Source: JAJEFO01 sp965221845 (GTDB lineage Bacteria > Pseudomonadota > Alphaproteobacteria > Rhodobacterales > Rhodobacteraceae). From it: DNA of 64,000 bases. The stretch is from NCBI GenBank assembly GCA_965221845.1, contig OZ244919.1, positions 3,038,001 to 3,102,000 of the forward strand, given 5' to 3'. This document shows, piece after piece, positions 52,064 through 61,685 of the stretch; positions within the stretch are counted from its first letter, which is position 1, and each line of letters begins with the position of its first letter. The notes under the pieces were generated by a model. That model had not been told where the DNA came from. It was given only the letters and a program-made list of their open reading frames with translations, and searched no databases. A program made the translations under genes and the position numbers.

Positions 52064-53032
52064 ATGAAACTGACCAAAGCAGTCGCAGCGGCCGCGGCGC
52101 TCGCCATTGGCGCAACTGCCGTAGGAGCAGAAGGCGCGAACATCTTCGTGATCGGTGGCAAGCCGGACGACCCGTTCTGGTCGCGTGTCAAGAAGGGCGC
52201 TGAGGATGCCGGTGTAGTTGCCGAATCCCAGGGTGGCTCAGTCACCTGGCTCGGTCCGCAGAACTACGACAACCTCGGCCCCGACGCGGCAGAGCTGATC
52301 CGTCAGGCCATCGACCAGGGAGCGGACGCAATTGTCGGCCCGAACTGGGTGCCCGAAGCAATGGACCCGGCCTTCGAAGCAGTTGTTGCGGCGGGTATCC
52401 CGCTGGTCATCTACAACGCCGGTGGTATCGAGGCGGCAGACCGCCTGGGCGCGATGAACTATGTCGGCGCAGTTGATTACAAGTCGGGCTATGCGGGTGG
52501 CGAGTACCTCGCCGAGGCGGGACACACCAACGGAGCTTGCGTGAATACGCTTCCGGGGGCGGCCAACATCGAAGCCTTCTGCAACGGTTTCAACGATGGC
52601 ATGACCGAGAACGGTGGCACTGGCTCCGTACTGCAACTGCCTGCGACCGCATTTGGCGATTCCACGGCTGTTGCTCAGGCCGTGCGTGCGCACTTGCTGC
52701 AGAACCCGGACATCAACGCGATGTTCGCCATCGGAGACCAGGACACAAACGCAACCATCAGCGGTGTCCAGCAAGCAGGCAAGACGGGCTCCGTGCATGT
52801 GTGCGGCATGAATTTCAACGACTCGATTCTTGCAAACATCCAGGAGGGTACGCAGGCGTGCGCGATCGATCAGCAGGGCTATCAGCAGGGCTTCTTCGCA
52901 GTGTCGATCCTGAACAATCACGTCGTGTATGGCACGACCATTCCAACCCGTGAAATCCTCACTGGCCCGGGCGTTGTGGATGCCAGCAACGTTGACCTGG
53001 TGATTGCAGGCGTCGAAGCCGGCGCGCGCTAG
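52064..53032 (+). CDS. CUT2-type sugar ABC binding protein 1 (RbsB/MocB-like)
   Basis: Periplasmic binder of 322 residues. The signal peptide is LTKAVAAAAALAIGATAVGA. The body has NIFVIGGKPDDPFWSRVKKG, DQGADAIVGPNWVPEAMDPA, AAGIPLVIYNAGG and AMFAIGDQDTNATISGVQQA, the order of pentose/inositol-type binders. AAGGAGA precedes the ATG at 52064. A second, different binder lies at 55272 in the same operon, so the system may take up two related ligands or a pair of stereoisomers. Confidence 0.93.
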   Translation: MKLTKAVAAAAALAIGATAVGAEGANIFVIGGKPDDPFWSRVKKGAEDAGVVAESQGGSVTWLGPQNYDNLGPDAAELIRQAIDQGADAIVGPNWVPEAMDPAFEAVVAAGIPLVIYNAGGIEAADRLGAMNYVGAVDYKSGYAGGEYLAEAGHTNGACVNTLPGAANIEAFCNGFNDGMTENGGTGSVLQLPATAFGDSTAVAQAVRAHLLQNPDINAMFAIGDQDTNATISGVQQAGKTGSVHVCGMNFNDSILANIQEGTQACAIDQQGYQQGFFAVSILNNHVVYGTTIPTREILTGPGVVDASNVDLVIAGVEAGAR

Positions 53033-53147
53033 TCCTCCCCGAGAACCGTGGCCGCCCGGCATGGCCCGGGCGACCACGGCCTTCAAGCAACGAGATCGGC
53101 CCGCAATTGGGCTGCTTGAAAGAAATCTCCAACGGGGAAACAGACAT

Positions 53148-54167
53148 ATGTCGACGCAATCCCGGACCGCAGCAAAGCGCTCTTCGCTTGGCGCGCTTGC
53201 CAGGCGGCCTGAAACCGGTGCGCTCATCGGGTTTGTCGTTGTCTTTGCCTTCTTCGCCGCGCTTGGGGGTCCGGTGTTCATGGGCGCACCCGGCTGGTCC
53301 AGCTGGCTGAACATCGCGGCCGAGGTAGGGATCATCGCGCTCCCCGTAGGCCTGTTGATGATCTCGGGCGAGTTCGACATCTCTGTCGGTTCAATCGTTC
53401 CGGCATCCTCAATGATGACGGCGATGCTCGCGGGGCACTATGACCTTCCAGCCCTTGCGGCCATTTGCGGCGGCCTCGCCGTTGGTCTTGCCGTCGGTTT
53501 CGTGAACGGTCTCCTGGTGACCCGAACCACCATCCCGTCCCTGATCGTCACCATCGGTGTCATGTTCGCGGTCATGGGGCTGACGCTTGGGTTCGCGGTA
53601 TTGATCAAGGGCTCAACCAGCGTCTCTTACGTGCCCACGCCCATGGCCAAAGCTCTGCTGGGGCAGTTCATAAGCAACATGTTCAATGTCGCAATCCTCT
53701 GGTGGCTCGGATTTGCGGCTGTGTTCTTCTGTGTCCTGCACATCTCGCCGATCGGCAACTGGATCTTTGCCATCGGCGGTGACCGCGAAAGTGCGCGGAA
53801 CGCCGGAATCCCCACGTCCCGGGTGACGATTGGCCTGTTCATGGCTTCTGGGTTTTGCGCGGCCTTTGTCGGGGTTGTGCAGGTGATGACCTACCAACAG
53901 GCGCAGGTCGCCGGCGGGCAGTCCTTTATCTTCAATTCGATCATGTGCGTAGTGATCGGAGGCGTGCTGCTTACCGGAGGGTCAGGGTCCATCCTGGGCA
54001 TCCTCTTGGGAACAATGACCTTTGCCGTCGTGAACCAAGGCGTCTTTTTTGCCGCGCTCGACCCCAATGTCGGGTCGATCATCGTTGGCGCCCTTCTTCT
54101 GGCCGCCGTCCTGTCAAACGATACCTTCCGAACGCTCGCATTGAGCGCTGCGGCGAAGAAAACGTGA
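53148..54167 (+). CDS. CUT2 sugar ABC permease 1 (RbsC-like)
   Basis: Membrane permease of 339 residues. The family order is EVGIIALPVGLLMISGEFDI, SVGSIVPASSMM, VNGLLVTRTTIPSLIVTIG, IFAIGGDRESARNAGIPTSR and VIGGVLLTGGSGSILGILLG. It is the first of three paralogous permeases in the operon. Any two could form the pore. Confidence 0.94.
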   Translation: MSTQSRTAAKRSSLGALARRPETGALIGFVVVFAFFAALGGPVFMGAPGWSSWLNIAAEVGIIALPVGLLMISGEFDISVGSIVPASSMMTAMLAGHYDLPALAAICGGLAVGLAVGFVNGLLVTRTTIPSLIVTIGVMFAVMGLTLGFAVLIKGSTSVSYVPTPMAKALLGQFISNMFNVAILWWLGFAAVFFCVLHISPIGNWIFAIGGDRESARNAGIPTSRVTIGLFMASGFCAAFVGVVQVMTYQQAQVAGGQSFIFNSIMCVVIGGVLLTGGSGSILGILLGTMTFAVVNQGVFFAALDPNVGSIIVGALLLAAVLSNDTFRTLALSAAAKKT

Positions 54168-54183
54168 GTGTGCGGAGGTGGAC

Positions 54184-55224
54184 ATGATCCCGAACCTGCT
54201 CCGCCGCCCGGCTGCGGCTTCCATTCTCAGCCTGACAGGCGTGTTGGCATTTTACGTGATCATCGGCGGAGTTGACCTTGGCAAGCTGATGAGTGCTGCC
54301 AGCTGGCTGAATTACGCGGCACGGATCGGAATCGTGGCCCTCCCGGTCGGCCTGTTGATGATCTCGGGCGAGATCGACATCTCCATCGGCGCGATGATCC
54401 CCGCCGGGGCAATGACGACCGCGATCATTTCGGGCCACTACGATCTGCCAATGATCTTCGGGATCCTCGGGGCGTTGGGCGTCGGCATGATCGTGGGCAC
54501 GATCAATGGCGTTCTGGCAGTGCGCACGAATGTACCCACGCTGATCATCACCTTGGCCACCTTGGTCGGCATGCAAGGGGTCGTGCTGGCCGGGTCCAGA
54601 CTGTTGACGGGCAGTGCCTCGGTGCCGCTGACCGCGCCAGACTGGGCCAAGTCGATTTTCGGGCAGCTGATCTTTGGCGGCAGCCATCAGGTGGTGATAG
54701 TCTGGTGGATCATCTTCGCGGTGGCCTTCTGGTTCGTCCTGCATCAGAGCAGGTACGGCAACTGGATCTTCGCAATGGGCGGCGACAAGGAAAGCGCCCG
54801 CAATGCCGGCATCCCGGTGAACCGCATGACAGTCCTGCTCTTCGTGCTGACGGCAACCTCGGCATCCTTTGTCGGGATGTGTCACGCGATCCTGTTCAAC
54901 TCGGCGCAGGTGTCCGGGGGCATGAACGACATCTTCAACATCATCGCGAGTGTCGTCGTGGGCGGCGTCCTGCTGGCGGGAGGCTTCGGGTCTGTGCCGG
55001 GGATCTTTGTCGGTGCGCTCACCTTTGCCATTGTGAACAAGGGCATAGACTTCACTGCCATCGACCGGAACTGGTCGAACCTGATCATCGGGGTGATGCT
55101 TCTGGCTGCGGTCGCGATGAACGAGAGTTTCCGCAAAGTGGCGCTCGGCGTCGCCACCGGGAAACGGATCAAGCCGAAACAGGATGCGCCCGCCCGGGCG
55201 ACAGGCGGGCAAGAGGCCCGTTGA
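54184..55224 (+). CDS. CUT2 sugar ABC permease 2 (RbsC-like)
   Basis: Permease of 346 residues, with the same motifs as permease 1 (ISGEIDISIGAMIPAGAM, VRTNVPTLIITLATLVG, FAMGGDKESARNAGIPVNRM). The ATG at 54184 follows GGAGG by five bases. It begins 16 bases after permease 1 ends, so the two are likely to be made in equal amounts and to form a heterodimer. Confidence 0.94.
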   Translation: MIPNLLRRPAAASILSLTGVLAFYVIIGGVDLGKLMSAASWLNYAARIGIVALPVGLLMISGEIDISIGAMIPAGAMTTAIISGHYDLPMIFGILGALGVGMIVGTINGVLAVRTNVPTLIITLATLVGMQGVVLAGSRLLTGSASVPLTAPDWAKSIFGQLIFGGSHQVVIVWWIIFAVAFWFVLHQSRYGNWIFAMGGDKESARNAGIPVNRMTVLLFVLTATSASFVGMCHAILFNSAQVSGGMNDIFNIIASVVVGGVLLAGGFGSVPGIFVGALTFAIVNKGIDFTAIDRNWSNLIIGVMLLAAVAMNESFRKVALGVATGKRIKPKQDAPARATGGQEAR

Positions 55225-55271
55225 TTTGTCGAACCGCCAGTCCGGCGGACCAAACAAAGGAGGAATTCGAC

Positions 55272-56225
55272 ATGAAGCTCACCAAGACCATTGCGGCGGC
55301 AGCGACGGCAGCAGTCATGGGAACCGGCGCCTTTGCGCAGGACATCGCCGTGATCGCGGGTTCAGTCGAGGACGCGTTCATGGACAAGATCAAGAAGGGT
55401 GTGGACGACGCGACCCACATGGTCGAAGCCAACGGCGGTTCGGTCCAGTATCTGCGCACCCAGAACTACGAGAACTTCGGTCCCGATCTGGTGACCCTGA
55501 TCAACCAGGCCGTTGCTCAAGGCGTGGACGGCATTGCGATCCCGATCTGGGTGCCGGATGCACAGATCCCCGCGCTCAACGCAGCGCGTGAGCAGGGCAT
55601 CGTGATCATGCAGTACAACTCCGGCCTGCCGGTCAAGGACGACATCAGTGCCATCAACTACTTTGGCTCGGATGAATACGCGGCAGGCTTCGGCGGTGGC
55701 AAGTACCTGGCTGAGAACGGCGCGACCCACATTCTTTGCCACATCCAGGTGCCCGGCGCGATCAACCTGACCGAGCGTTGCCGCGGTGTGACCGATGGTG
55801 CAGCCGAAGCCGGCGCCAAGGTGACCGTTCTCGAGACGCCGCCAAACCTTGACGGCGACGTGACCGGTACTGCCGAGGCGCTGAAAGCCGAGTTCATTGG
55901 CGACCAATCCATTGACGCGATGGTCTCATGCGCCGACTTTGGCGCGGCCGCCGGAGCCAATGCGGTCGAGCAGACAGGCCTGGACATCATGGTTTCCGCC
56001 TTCGACCTCAGCCCGGCTACACTGGACCGGATCAAGGCCGGCAACCAGACCATGGCGATCGACCAGCAGCCCTATCTGCAGGGCTTTCTGGCAACGTCGA
56101 TGCTGTTTGCGCACCTGAAGTTCGGCACCGAGATATCGACAGATCCGGTGCTGACCGGTCCTGCCATTGTCGACGCCTCGAACGTTGACGCCGTGGTTGC
56201 CGGTGCTGCGCTGGGCGCTCGTTGA
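55272..56225 (+). CDS. CUT2-type sugar ABC binding protein 2
   Basis: Binder of 317 residues. The signal peptide is KLTKTIAAAATAAVMGTGAFA. The body has DIAVIAGSVEDAFMDKIKKG, AQGVDGIAIPIWVPDAQIPA, GIVIMQYNSGL and SAFDLSPATLDRIKAGNQTM, ending as in the first binder with PAIVDASNVDAVVAG. Both binders share their tail pattern (DASNVD..VAG), so they arose by duplication. AAAGGAGG stands before the ATG. Confidence 0.93.
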   Translation: MKLTKTIAAAATAAVMGTGAFAQDIAVIAGSVEDAFMDKIKKGVDDATHMVEANGGSVQYLRTQNYENFGPDLVTLINQAVAQGVDGIAIPIWVPDAQIPALNAAREQGIVIMQYNSGLPVKDDISAINYFGSDEYAAGFGGGKYLAENGATHILCHIQVPGAINLTERCRGVTDGAAEAGAKVTVLETPPNLDGDVTGTAEALKAEFIGDQSIDAMVSCADFGAAAGANAVEQTGLDIMVSAFDLSPATLDRIKAGNQTMAIDQQPYLQGFLATSMLFAHLKFGTEISTDPVLTGPAIVDASNVDAVVAGAALGAR

Positions 56226-56328
56226 TCAAACCACCGCCTCCGGCTGGTCTTTTCGGCCGGGGGCATCCCATAGCGACCGTGAATTGCGGCTGCACATAAT
56301 CTCCGAGGCCATTTAGGGGGCGACCTGC

Positions 56329-57405
56329 ATGGCGGATACACAAAGAGACGAGGGCTCCGTGGTCGGCGGCTTCTCGATCCTGGCGCTCTTCAGGCGGCCT
56401 GAGACGGGCGCTGCGGCAGGATTCATCCTGATCTTCCTGTTCTTCGGCTACTTTGGCTGGGAAAGGAACTTTCTGACCGCCCTTGGATCATCAACCTGGC
56501 TCAACTTCGCGTCCAAGGTCGGCATCATCGCAATACCGATCGGATTCCTGATGATCGCGGGCGAACTCGATATCTCGGTCGGTGCCTTGATCCCGGCCGG
56601 TGGAATCGTGCTGGCGATGTCTGTCGAGCTCTTCGGGATGAACATCTGGCTTGGCGTTCTGGTCGGTCTCTTGGTGGCCGGGCTGATCGGATATGTCAAC
56701 GGCATGCTGGTGACACGCACTAACGTGCCGTCACTGATCGTGACCCTGGCAACACTGTTCGTGGTTGCGGGCTTGAACGCCTACGTCTCCAAGCAACTGG
56801 CCGGAACCACGCAGCACAGTCTGCAGGACGTTGGCGCGATGTCCGAATTCGTTTTGGGCGACTATCACTCGCTCGTGCTTGGTTCCGACGAGAACAAGAT
56901 CACGGTCTTCCGCAGCCTGCAAAGCTCGTTCTTCATCTGGGTCGTCTTCGCCATCGCGTGTTTCTACATCCTGCATGTCGCGCCTTGGGGGAACTGGATC
57001 TTTGCCATGGGCGGAGATGAGGAAAGTGCCCGAAACGCAGGCATCCCGACCAACCGCTTGAAAATCGCGCTCTTCATGCTGTCGGCCATGGCGGCGGCTC
57101 TTGTCGGCATGACCGAGGCCGTTCTCGCCAACACGGCAAGTACGACGACCCAGTTCGGGATGATCTTCAACACGATCATCTGCGTGGTGGTCGGCGGCGT
57201 GCTTCTGACCGGCGGATTCGGAACGGTGGCGGGCACGATCTTCGGCACGTTGACCTTCGGCATCGTCTTCCAGGGCATCAATTTCACGACGTTTGACAAG
57301 GACCTGAACCTGCTCTTCATCGGGGCGCTGCTGTTCGTCGCAGTTCTGATGAACGACACCTTCCGGAACCTCGCCACAAGCGCGTCGACCACAAGGAAAA
57401 AGTGA
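56329..57405 (+). CDS. CUT2 sugar ABC permease 3 (RbsC-like)
   Basis: Permease of 358 residues with all family motifs (FLMIAGELDISVGALIPAGG, VTRTNVPSLIVTLATLFVV, FAMGGDEESARNAGIPTNRL, VVGGVLLTGGFGTVAGTIFG). It has a longer loop between the fourth and fifth segments (about residues 155-205) than permeases 1 and 2. It stands ten bases before the ATPase gene. Confidence 0.94.
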   Translation: MADTQRDEGSVVGGFSILALFRRPETGAAAGFILIFLFFGYFGWERNFLTALGSSTWLNFASKVGIIAIPIGFLMIAGELDISVGALIPAGGIVLAMSVELFGMNIWLGVLVGLLVAGLIGYVNGMLVTRTNVPSLIVTLATLFVVAGLNAYVSKQLAGTTQHSLQDVGAMSEFVLGDYHSLVLGSDENKITVFRSLQSSFFIWVVFAIACFYILHVAPWGNWIFAMGGDEESARNAGIPTNRLKIALFMLSAMAAALVGMTEAVLANTASTTTQFGMIFNTIICVVVGGVLLTGGFGTVAGTIFGTLTFGIVFQGINFTTFDKDLNLLFIGALLFVAVLMNDTFRNLATSASTTRKK

Positions 57406-57415
57406 GGGACCTAAA

Positions 57416-58240
57416 ATGCCTGACAACGCAACCGTTCTGGAAATGAGGGGCGTGGACAAGAGCTTTGGTCCCATCGACGTGCTTCATGAGATCAGCCTCA
57501 AGGTCAACGAAGGTGAGGTGCTGTGCCTGCTGGGAGACAACGGTGCCGGAAAGTCCACGTTGATCAAGACGCTTTCGGGCGTGCATCAGCCGACCCGCGG
57601 CGAGATGTTGATGGACGGCAAACCGGTCAATTTCGTGCGACCCAAGGACGCTCAAGACATGGGCATTGCGACCGTGCACCAGTTTGGCGGGACCTATCCT
57701 CTCATGTCCATCGGGAGGAATTTCTTCGCGGGGGCCGAGCCAACCCGGGGCTGGGGGCCGTTCAAGGTGTTCGATCGAAGGAAGGCGAACGCCATCGCCG
57801 TCGAACAGGTCCGGAAATTCGGAATCACCGGAATTGATGACGGCGACCGGCTGGTCGGTGGACTGTCTGGCGGGGAGCGACAGTCGCTTGCCATCGCGCG
57901 GGCCGTGTATTTTGGCGCCCGCGTGTTGATTCTCGACGAGCCAACCGCTGCGCTTGGGGTCAAGCAGGCCGCCCACGTGCTGCGCATCGTGAACGAGGCC
58001 AAGCGGCGCGGTCTGGCAGTGGTCTTCATCACGCACCAGGTCATGCACGCAATGGCAGTGGGCGATCACTTCACCGTCCTCATCCGGGGTGCCATCGCGG
58101 CTGATTTCCGCAAGGGCGAAAAGACAAGGGAAGAAATTGCCGACCTCATGGCCGGCGGAGAATCCATGGCCGACCTGGAGGCCGACATCGAAGGGTTCAT
58201 GGAGACCCACGAAGGTCATCCGCCACAGCCCGTACATTGA
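57416..58240 (+). CDS. CUT2 sugar ABC ATP-binding protein, single-domain
   Basis: ATPase of 274 residues with one nucleotide-binding domain, unlike the doubled RbsA (about 500). Walker A is GDNGAGKST near residue 40, the signature LSGGERQSLAIARA, Walker B VLILDEPTAALG and the H-loop FITHQVMHAM. It is the only ATPase for two binders and three permeases. The acidic tail (ADLEADIEGFMETHEGH) is typical of single-domain FrcA-type ATPases. Confidence 0.95.
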   Translation: MPDNATVLEMRGVDKSFGPIDVLHEISLKVNEGEVLCLLGDNGAGKSTLIKTLSGVHQPTRGEMLMDGKPVNFVRPKDAQDMGIATVHQFGGTYPLMSIGRNFFAGAEPTRGWGPFKVFDRRKANAIAVEQVRKFGITGIDDGDRLVGGLSGGERQSLAIARAVYFGARVLILDEPTAALGVKQAAHVLRIVNEAKRRGLAVVFITHQVMHAMAVGDHFTVLIRGAIAADFRKGEKTREEIADLMAGGESMADLEADIEGFMETHEGHPPQPVH

Positions 58241-58314
58241 AGATCGGCCGGACGGTCTCTCGTCCGGCCGAAACGAAACCAGCATTGCCAGCGGTGTCAC
58301 GTCGACCCGAATTG

Positions 58315-59331
58315 ATGGAGACTGTCTTGACGACGAAGATTGCCGTAATCGGCGCGGGCTTGATGGGGGCGGATCACGCCGGGATCGTGGCCCAGGACAT
58401 GCCTGGCGCGACACTTCAAGTGATCTGCGACAAGGATGCAGGTCGCGCCAAGTCCGTTGCCGATGCGTACGGGGCAGGGGATGTCGACACCGACCCGGAG
58501 GCAGTCATCGCGAGAGGCGACGTTGACGCGGTGATTGTGGCCAGTCCGGACTTCACCCATGCACCGCTGTCGAAGGCCTGCATTGCGGCCGGAAAGCGCG
58601 TGCTGTGCGAAAAGCCCCTGTCCCAGAGCTCGGCAGAGTGCCTTGAGGTGATCGAGGCCGAGCGGCGGGCAGGCAGCCGGTACGTCATGCTGGGCTTCAT
58701 GCGCCGCTACGACCAGTCCTATGCCGAGATGAGGCAGGCACTGGCAAGCGGGACGCTGGGCCGGCCGCTCATGATGCACAACTTCCACCGCAACATCGAA
58801 ACCCCTGCCGCGGACTTTGCCGCGGCCATGGCAATCACCAATTCCGCGCCGCACGAATTCGACGTCGCCCGCCACGTTCTGGGCACCGAATACACGACCA
58901 TCACGGCGCACGAGCCCCGCCGCTCGGACAGGCTTGTCGCTCCGGTGGTCATGGTGCTGGAAACGGCGGATGGTCAGCTCGTGACCATTGAGATCAACAA
59001 CAACGCGGCCTACGGCTATGACGTTCGTGCCGAATTGGTGGGAGAGGCGGGAAGTGTCTCGATCAATAATGTGGCCTATACCCGAACGGACGTGAAGCAG
59101 ACTTCCGCCACCCGCTATGATGCCGATTGGCGCGGGCGCTACCACGAGGCCTATGTACGCCAAGACCGGGATTTCCTGCGCTTCGCGGAAACCGGGGCAT
59201 TCCCTGAAATCGCCAGCGATTGCTGGGATGGGTATTGTGCCGCCGTGGTCGCGGAGGCGGGTGTCAAGGCGCTTGCATCGGGCACAAGGCAGGCGGTTCA
59301 AATTATCGGCAAACCGGAGTTCTACGAATGA
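58315..59331 (+). CDS. Gfo/Idh/MocA family oxidoreductase 1
   Basis: NAD(P)-dependent dehydrogenase of 338 residues acting on inositols or sugars. The Rossmann motif is KIAVIGAGLMGADHAGIVAQ, the EKP motif CEKPLSQS, and the catalytic region HNFHRNI..NSAPHEFDVARHVLG has the histidine pair of inositol dehydrogenases. ATG 58315 is given; a TTG at 58327 has the better spaced GGAG and may be the real start. It overlaps the next gene by the four bases ATGA. In moc loci MocA has this role. Confidence 0.92.
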   Translation: METVLTTKIAVIGAGLMGADHAGIVAQDMPGATLQVICDKDAGRAKSVADAYGAGDVDTDPEAVIARGDVDAVIVASPDFTHAPLSKACIAAGKRVLCEKPLSQSSAECLEVIEAERRAGSRYVMLGFMRRYDQSYAEMRQALASGTLGRPLMMHNFHRNIETPAADFAAAMAITNSAPHEFDVARHVLGTEYTTITAHEPRRSDRLVAPVVMVLETADGQLVTIEINNNAAYGYDVRAELVGEAGSVSINNVAYTRTDVKQTSATRYDADWRGRYHEAYVRQDRDFLRFAETGAFPEIASDCWDGYCAAVVAEAGVKALASGTRQAVQIIGKPEFYE

Positions 59332-60287
59332 AACTGGGATTCGTGTCAGACAGCCTTGGGGCGATGTCCTTCGGCGAGATGTTGGATCATGCCGCCCGCA
59401 TCGGCGTCAGCGGGGTCGAGGTGAACACCTGCGGCTGGTCCACCGCGCCGCATTGCAAGTTGGACGATCTGCTTGGCATGCGCGATGCGCAAATCGCGTT
59501 CCAGGCGGAATTCGACAAGCGCGGGCTTGAGATAATTTCATTCAACGCGAACGGCAATCCCCTGCATCCGACGGATCCGCGGCATGGCGCGGACCTGAGA
59601 AAGACCATCCGGCTTGCTGGCGAGATGGGTGTGGAGACCGTCTGCACAATGTCGGGCCTGCCCGCCGGATCGGAGGACGACAAGATGCCCAACTGGGTGG
59701 TCAGCAGCTGGCCACCAGAGACGCAGGACATCCTGCGGTATCAATGGGAGCAAGAGCTGATTCCGTTCTGGAAGGAGATCACGGCACTTGCGAAAGAGAA
59801 CGGTGTCGAGAAGATTGCGCTGGAGCTGCACGGCAACCAGTGTGTCTACAATGTTCCCTCCCTGAGAAGACTGCGCGAGGCGGTCGGGTCGGTCATCGGG
59901 GCCAACCTCGACCCCTCGCATCTTTTCTGGATGGGAGCCGATCCGCTGGTCGCGGCGGAGGCGTTGGGCGAGGCGGTCTATCACGTGCAGGCCAAGGACA
60001 CGTTCCTGAACGCGCCAATTCAGGCGACGACATCGCTGCTGGAAAACGGTTCGCTGTTGGATGTCCCGGCGCGCAGCTGGTCCTATGTCACGCTAGGTTT
60101 CGGGCATGGCGAGGAATGGTGGCGGCAATTCTGCTACCGGCTCAAGATGGGCGGCTATGACGGCTGGCTTTCGATCGAGCATGAGGACGTGCTTCTCAAC
60201 TCTCTCGAGGGGCTGGAAAAATCCGTAGCCCTTCTGAAAGGGGTGATGCCCGACCGCCCCGCCGATTTCAAACCTCAGGACATCTGA
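59328..60287 (+). CDS. sugar phosphate isomerase/epimerase-type TIM barrel (MocC/IolE-like)
   Basis: Xylose-isomerase-like barrel of 319 residues with KLGFVSDSLGAMSFGEMLDH, GVSGVEVNTCGWSTAPHCKL, KIALELHGNQCVYN, NLDPSHLFWMGADP, YHVQAKDTFLN and WLSIEHEDVLLNSLEGLEKS. The metal-binding Glu/Asp/His set is in place. The ATG overlaps the previous stop, so the two are coupled. MocC or IolE/IolI-like enzymes act on inositol derivatives; the exact reaction is open. Confidence 0.9.
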   Translation: MKLGFVSDSLGAMSFGEMLDHAARIGVSGVEVNTCGWSTAPHCKLDDLLGMRDAQIAFQAEFDKRGLEIISFNANGNPLHPTDPRHGADLRKTIRLAGEMGVETVCTMSGLPAGSEDDKMPNWVVSSWPPETQDILRYQWEQELIPFWKEITALAKENGVEKIALELHGNQCVYNVPSLRRLREAVGSVIGANLDPSHLFWMGADPLVAAEALGEAVYHVQAKDTFLNAPIQATTSLLENGSLLDVPARSWSYVTLGFGHGEEWWRQFCYRLKMGGYDGWLSIEHEDVLLNSLEGLEKSVALLKGVMPDRPADFKPQDI

Positions 60288-60290
60288 GTC

Positions 60291-61352
60291 ATGGCCCTTG
60301 ACTGCAGCCGCCGGGGACCTGACGCGGACCGTGCCATGACCAATGATCTGGTCACGGAAGATTGGCATCGGCCTCCGACCAACCAGAAGACGATGACGGC
60401 ATTGCTTAGATGCGCCGGCCAGCCTGCGACCCGGAAACTGATCGTGCCATTTGCCCGTATGATCCAATTCGCAGGGCTGGTCATCTTCCCGATGCCGTCC
60501 TTGTGGTCGGCACACATCTGGCTGGCACATGGCGTTGTCCCTGGCTCGGCTACAGACCCGCGCTGGCACGAATGCGGTCGAGGCACGGCTTCCAGGACTC
60601 GCTGGGTGAACAAGGTCGTGTTTCGCATCTTTGGCCTCCGCATGATCCGCGATCCCTGCTGCTGGAAATTCGGCCGCGCACTGTGCCACTCGGGCACCAT
60701 CAAAACGGGCCGAGATCCCGAAGCCGCGATCATGCGCCCTGTCGTCACGCTCAAGGTGGCAGCGAATCCTCTCGGCGACATCGACGTGATCGAAGGGGGC
60801 GGGCGCATTTTCGCCCAAGGGGCAGGCCGGATCGTGCCAGATGAGGCAGAGCATGTGGAATGGGACCTTTGGGCCAAGACCATCCAGGCCGCACGCGTCT
60901 GGCTGGCCATCCGCGCCGTCACCGGCGCCGCTGCGCAGATCTTCCTAAGCAGGATACCTGCGTTGCTGATCGGTCTGGCGCGGTCCTATGGCGTCTGGCA
61001 CATGGTGATCTGTGGCTGGCTTCAGCATGGTGGGAGAGCCGACAACTGCCTTGACCGCCGCCTGAACCGTCGGAGCGTCCTTGTGAGCCCTGTCGGACGC
61101 TTCGCCTGCTGGAACATGAACTGCGACGAGGAACACCAAGTGTTCCCGCTGGTGCCGTACTGCAAGATGCCCGACCTGTACGAGGCGTGTCGGCACAGCT
61201 TTCCCGCCCGGAACTGCTCGATGGCCAGCGGCTTCGCAGAGATGTTGCCGGTCCTTTGGCGTCAGCGGACCAATTCCGATTGCCACTTCCGGCAACCCGT
61301 GCGGGAGACCGCGAATACCTGTCACGACGGGTTCCGCGCCCATGCCGCCTGA
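60291..61352 (+). CDS. fatty acid desaturase-like protein (MocD-like), histidine boxes largely lost
   Basis: An intact frame of 353 residues that aligns with MocD-type desaturase-like oxygenases: DPRWHECGRGTASRTRWVNK, TIKTGRDPEAAIMRP, VWLAIRAVTGAA, LQHGGRADNCLDRRLNRRSV, RFACWNMNCDEEHQVFPLVP and MLPVLWRQR. The family's iron ligands should read HECGHGTA, WSHxRHHTDT, LQHAGLAENVLDHRLN and HVEHHMFP. Here the first box has lost a His, the second reads WKFGRALCHSGT, and the fourth reads CDEEHQ. It is thus full-length but almost surely not a di-iron enzyme. It lies just before its expected ferredoxin partner. Confidence 0.75.
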   Translation: MALDCSRRGPDADRAMTNDLVTEDWHRPPTNQKTMTALLRCAGQPATRKLIVPFARMIQFAGLVIFPMPSLWSAHIWLAHGVVPGSATDPRWHECGRGTASRTRWVNKVVFRIFGLRMIRDPCCWKFGRALCHSGTIKTGRDPEAAIMRPVVTLKVAANPLGDIDVIEGGGRIFAQGAGRIVPDEAEHVEWDLWAKTIQAARVWLAIRAVTGAAAQIFLSRIPALLIGLARSYGVWHMVICGWLQHGGRADNCLDRRLNRRSVLVSPVGRFACWNMNCDEEHQVFPLVPYCKMPDLYEACRHSFPARNCSMASGFAEMLPVLWRQRTNSDCHFRQPVRETANTCHDGFRAHAA

Positions 61353-61371
61353 GAAAAGAGGAGACAATGCC

Positions 61372-61683
61372 ATGGCCGAATGGATCGACGCCTGCGCCGC
61401 CGGCGACATCGAAGAGGAAGACGTGATCCGCTTCGACCACGGGTCGAGGACGTTCATCATCGTGCGGGATCACGAGGACAACTACTACTGCACTGACGGG
61501 CTCTGCACGCACGAGCAGATCCACCTGAGCGACGGTCTCGTGGTGGAAGCGACAATCGAGTGCCCGAAACACTCTTCGATCTTCGACTGTGCGACCGGTG
61601 AAGTCGAAACGCCACCCGCCTGCGAGAGCCTGCACACCTACCCCACCAAGATCGAAGACGGCCGGGTGTTCGTGGAAATCTGA
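61372..61683 (+). CDS. Rieske 2Fe-2S ferredoxin, MocE-like
   Basis: Small electron carrier of 103 residues. The Rieske cluster ligands are C-x-H in DGLCTHEQIHLSDG and C-x2-H in IECPKHSSIFDCATGE. MAEWIDACAAGDIEEEDVIR is the usual MocE start. The ATG at 61372 follows GAGGAG by nine bases. MocE feeds electrons to the MocD oxygenase in rhizopine use. Here its partner MocD-like protein seems dead, and no reductase (MocF) is seen nearby, so it may have lost its role. Confidence 0.9.
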   Translation: MAEWIDACAAGDIEEEDVIRFDHGSRTFIIVRDHEDNYYCTDGLCTHEQIHLSDGLVVEATIECPKHSSIFDCATGEVETPPACESLHTYPTKIEDGRVFVEI

Positions 61684-61685
61684 CC

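Noticed and set aside
60093..60922. Minus-strand ORFs opposite the MocD-like gene
   Set aside because: The plus-strand frame aligns over its length with a known family; the opposite frames have no domains.
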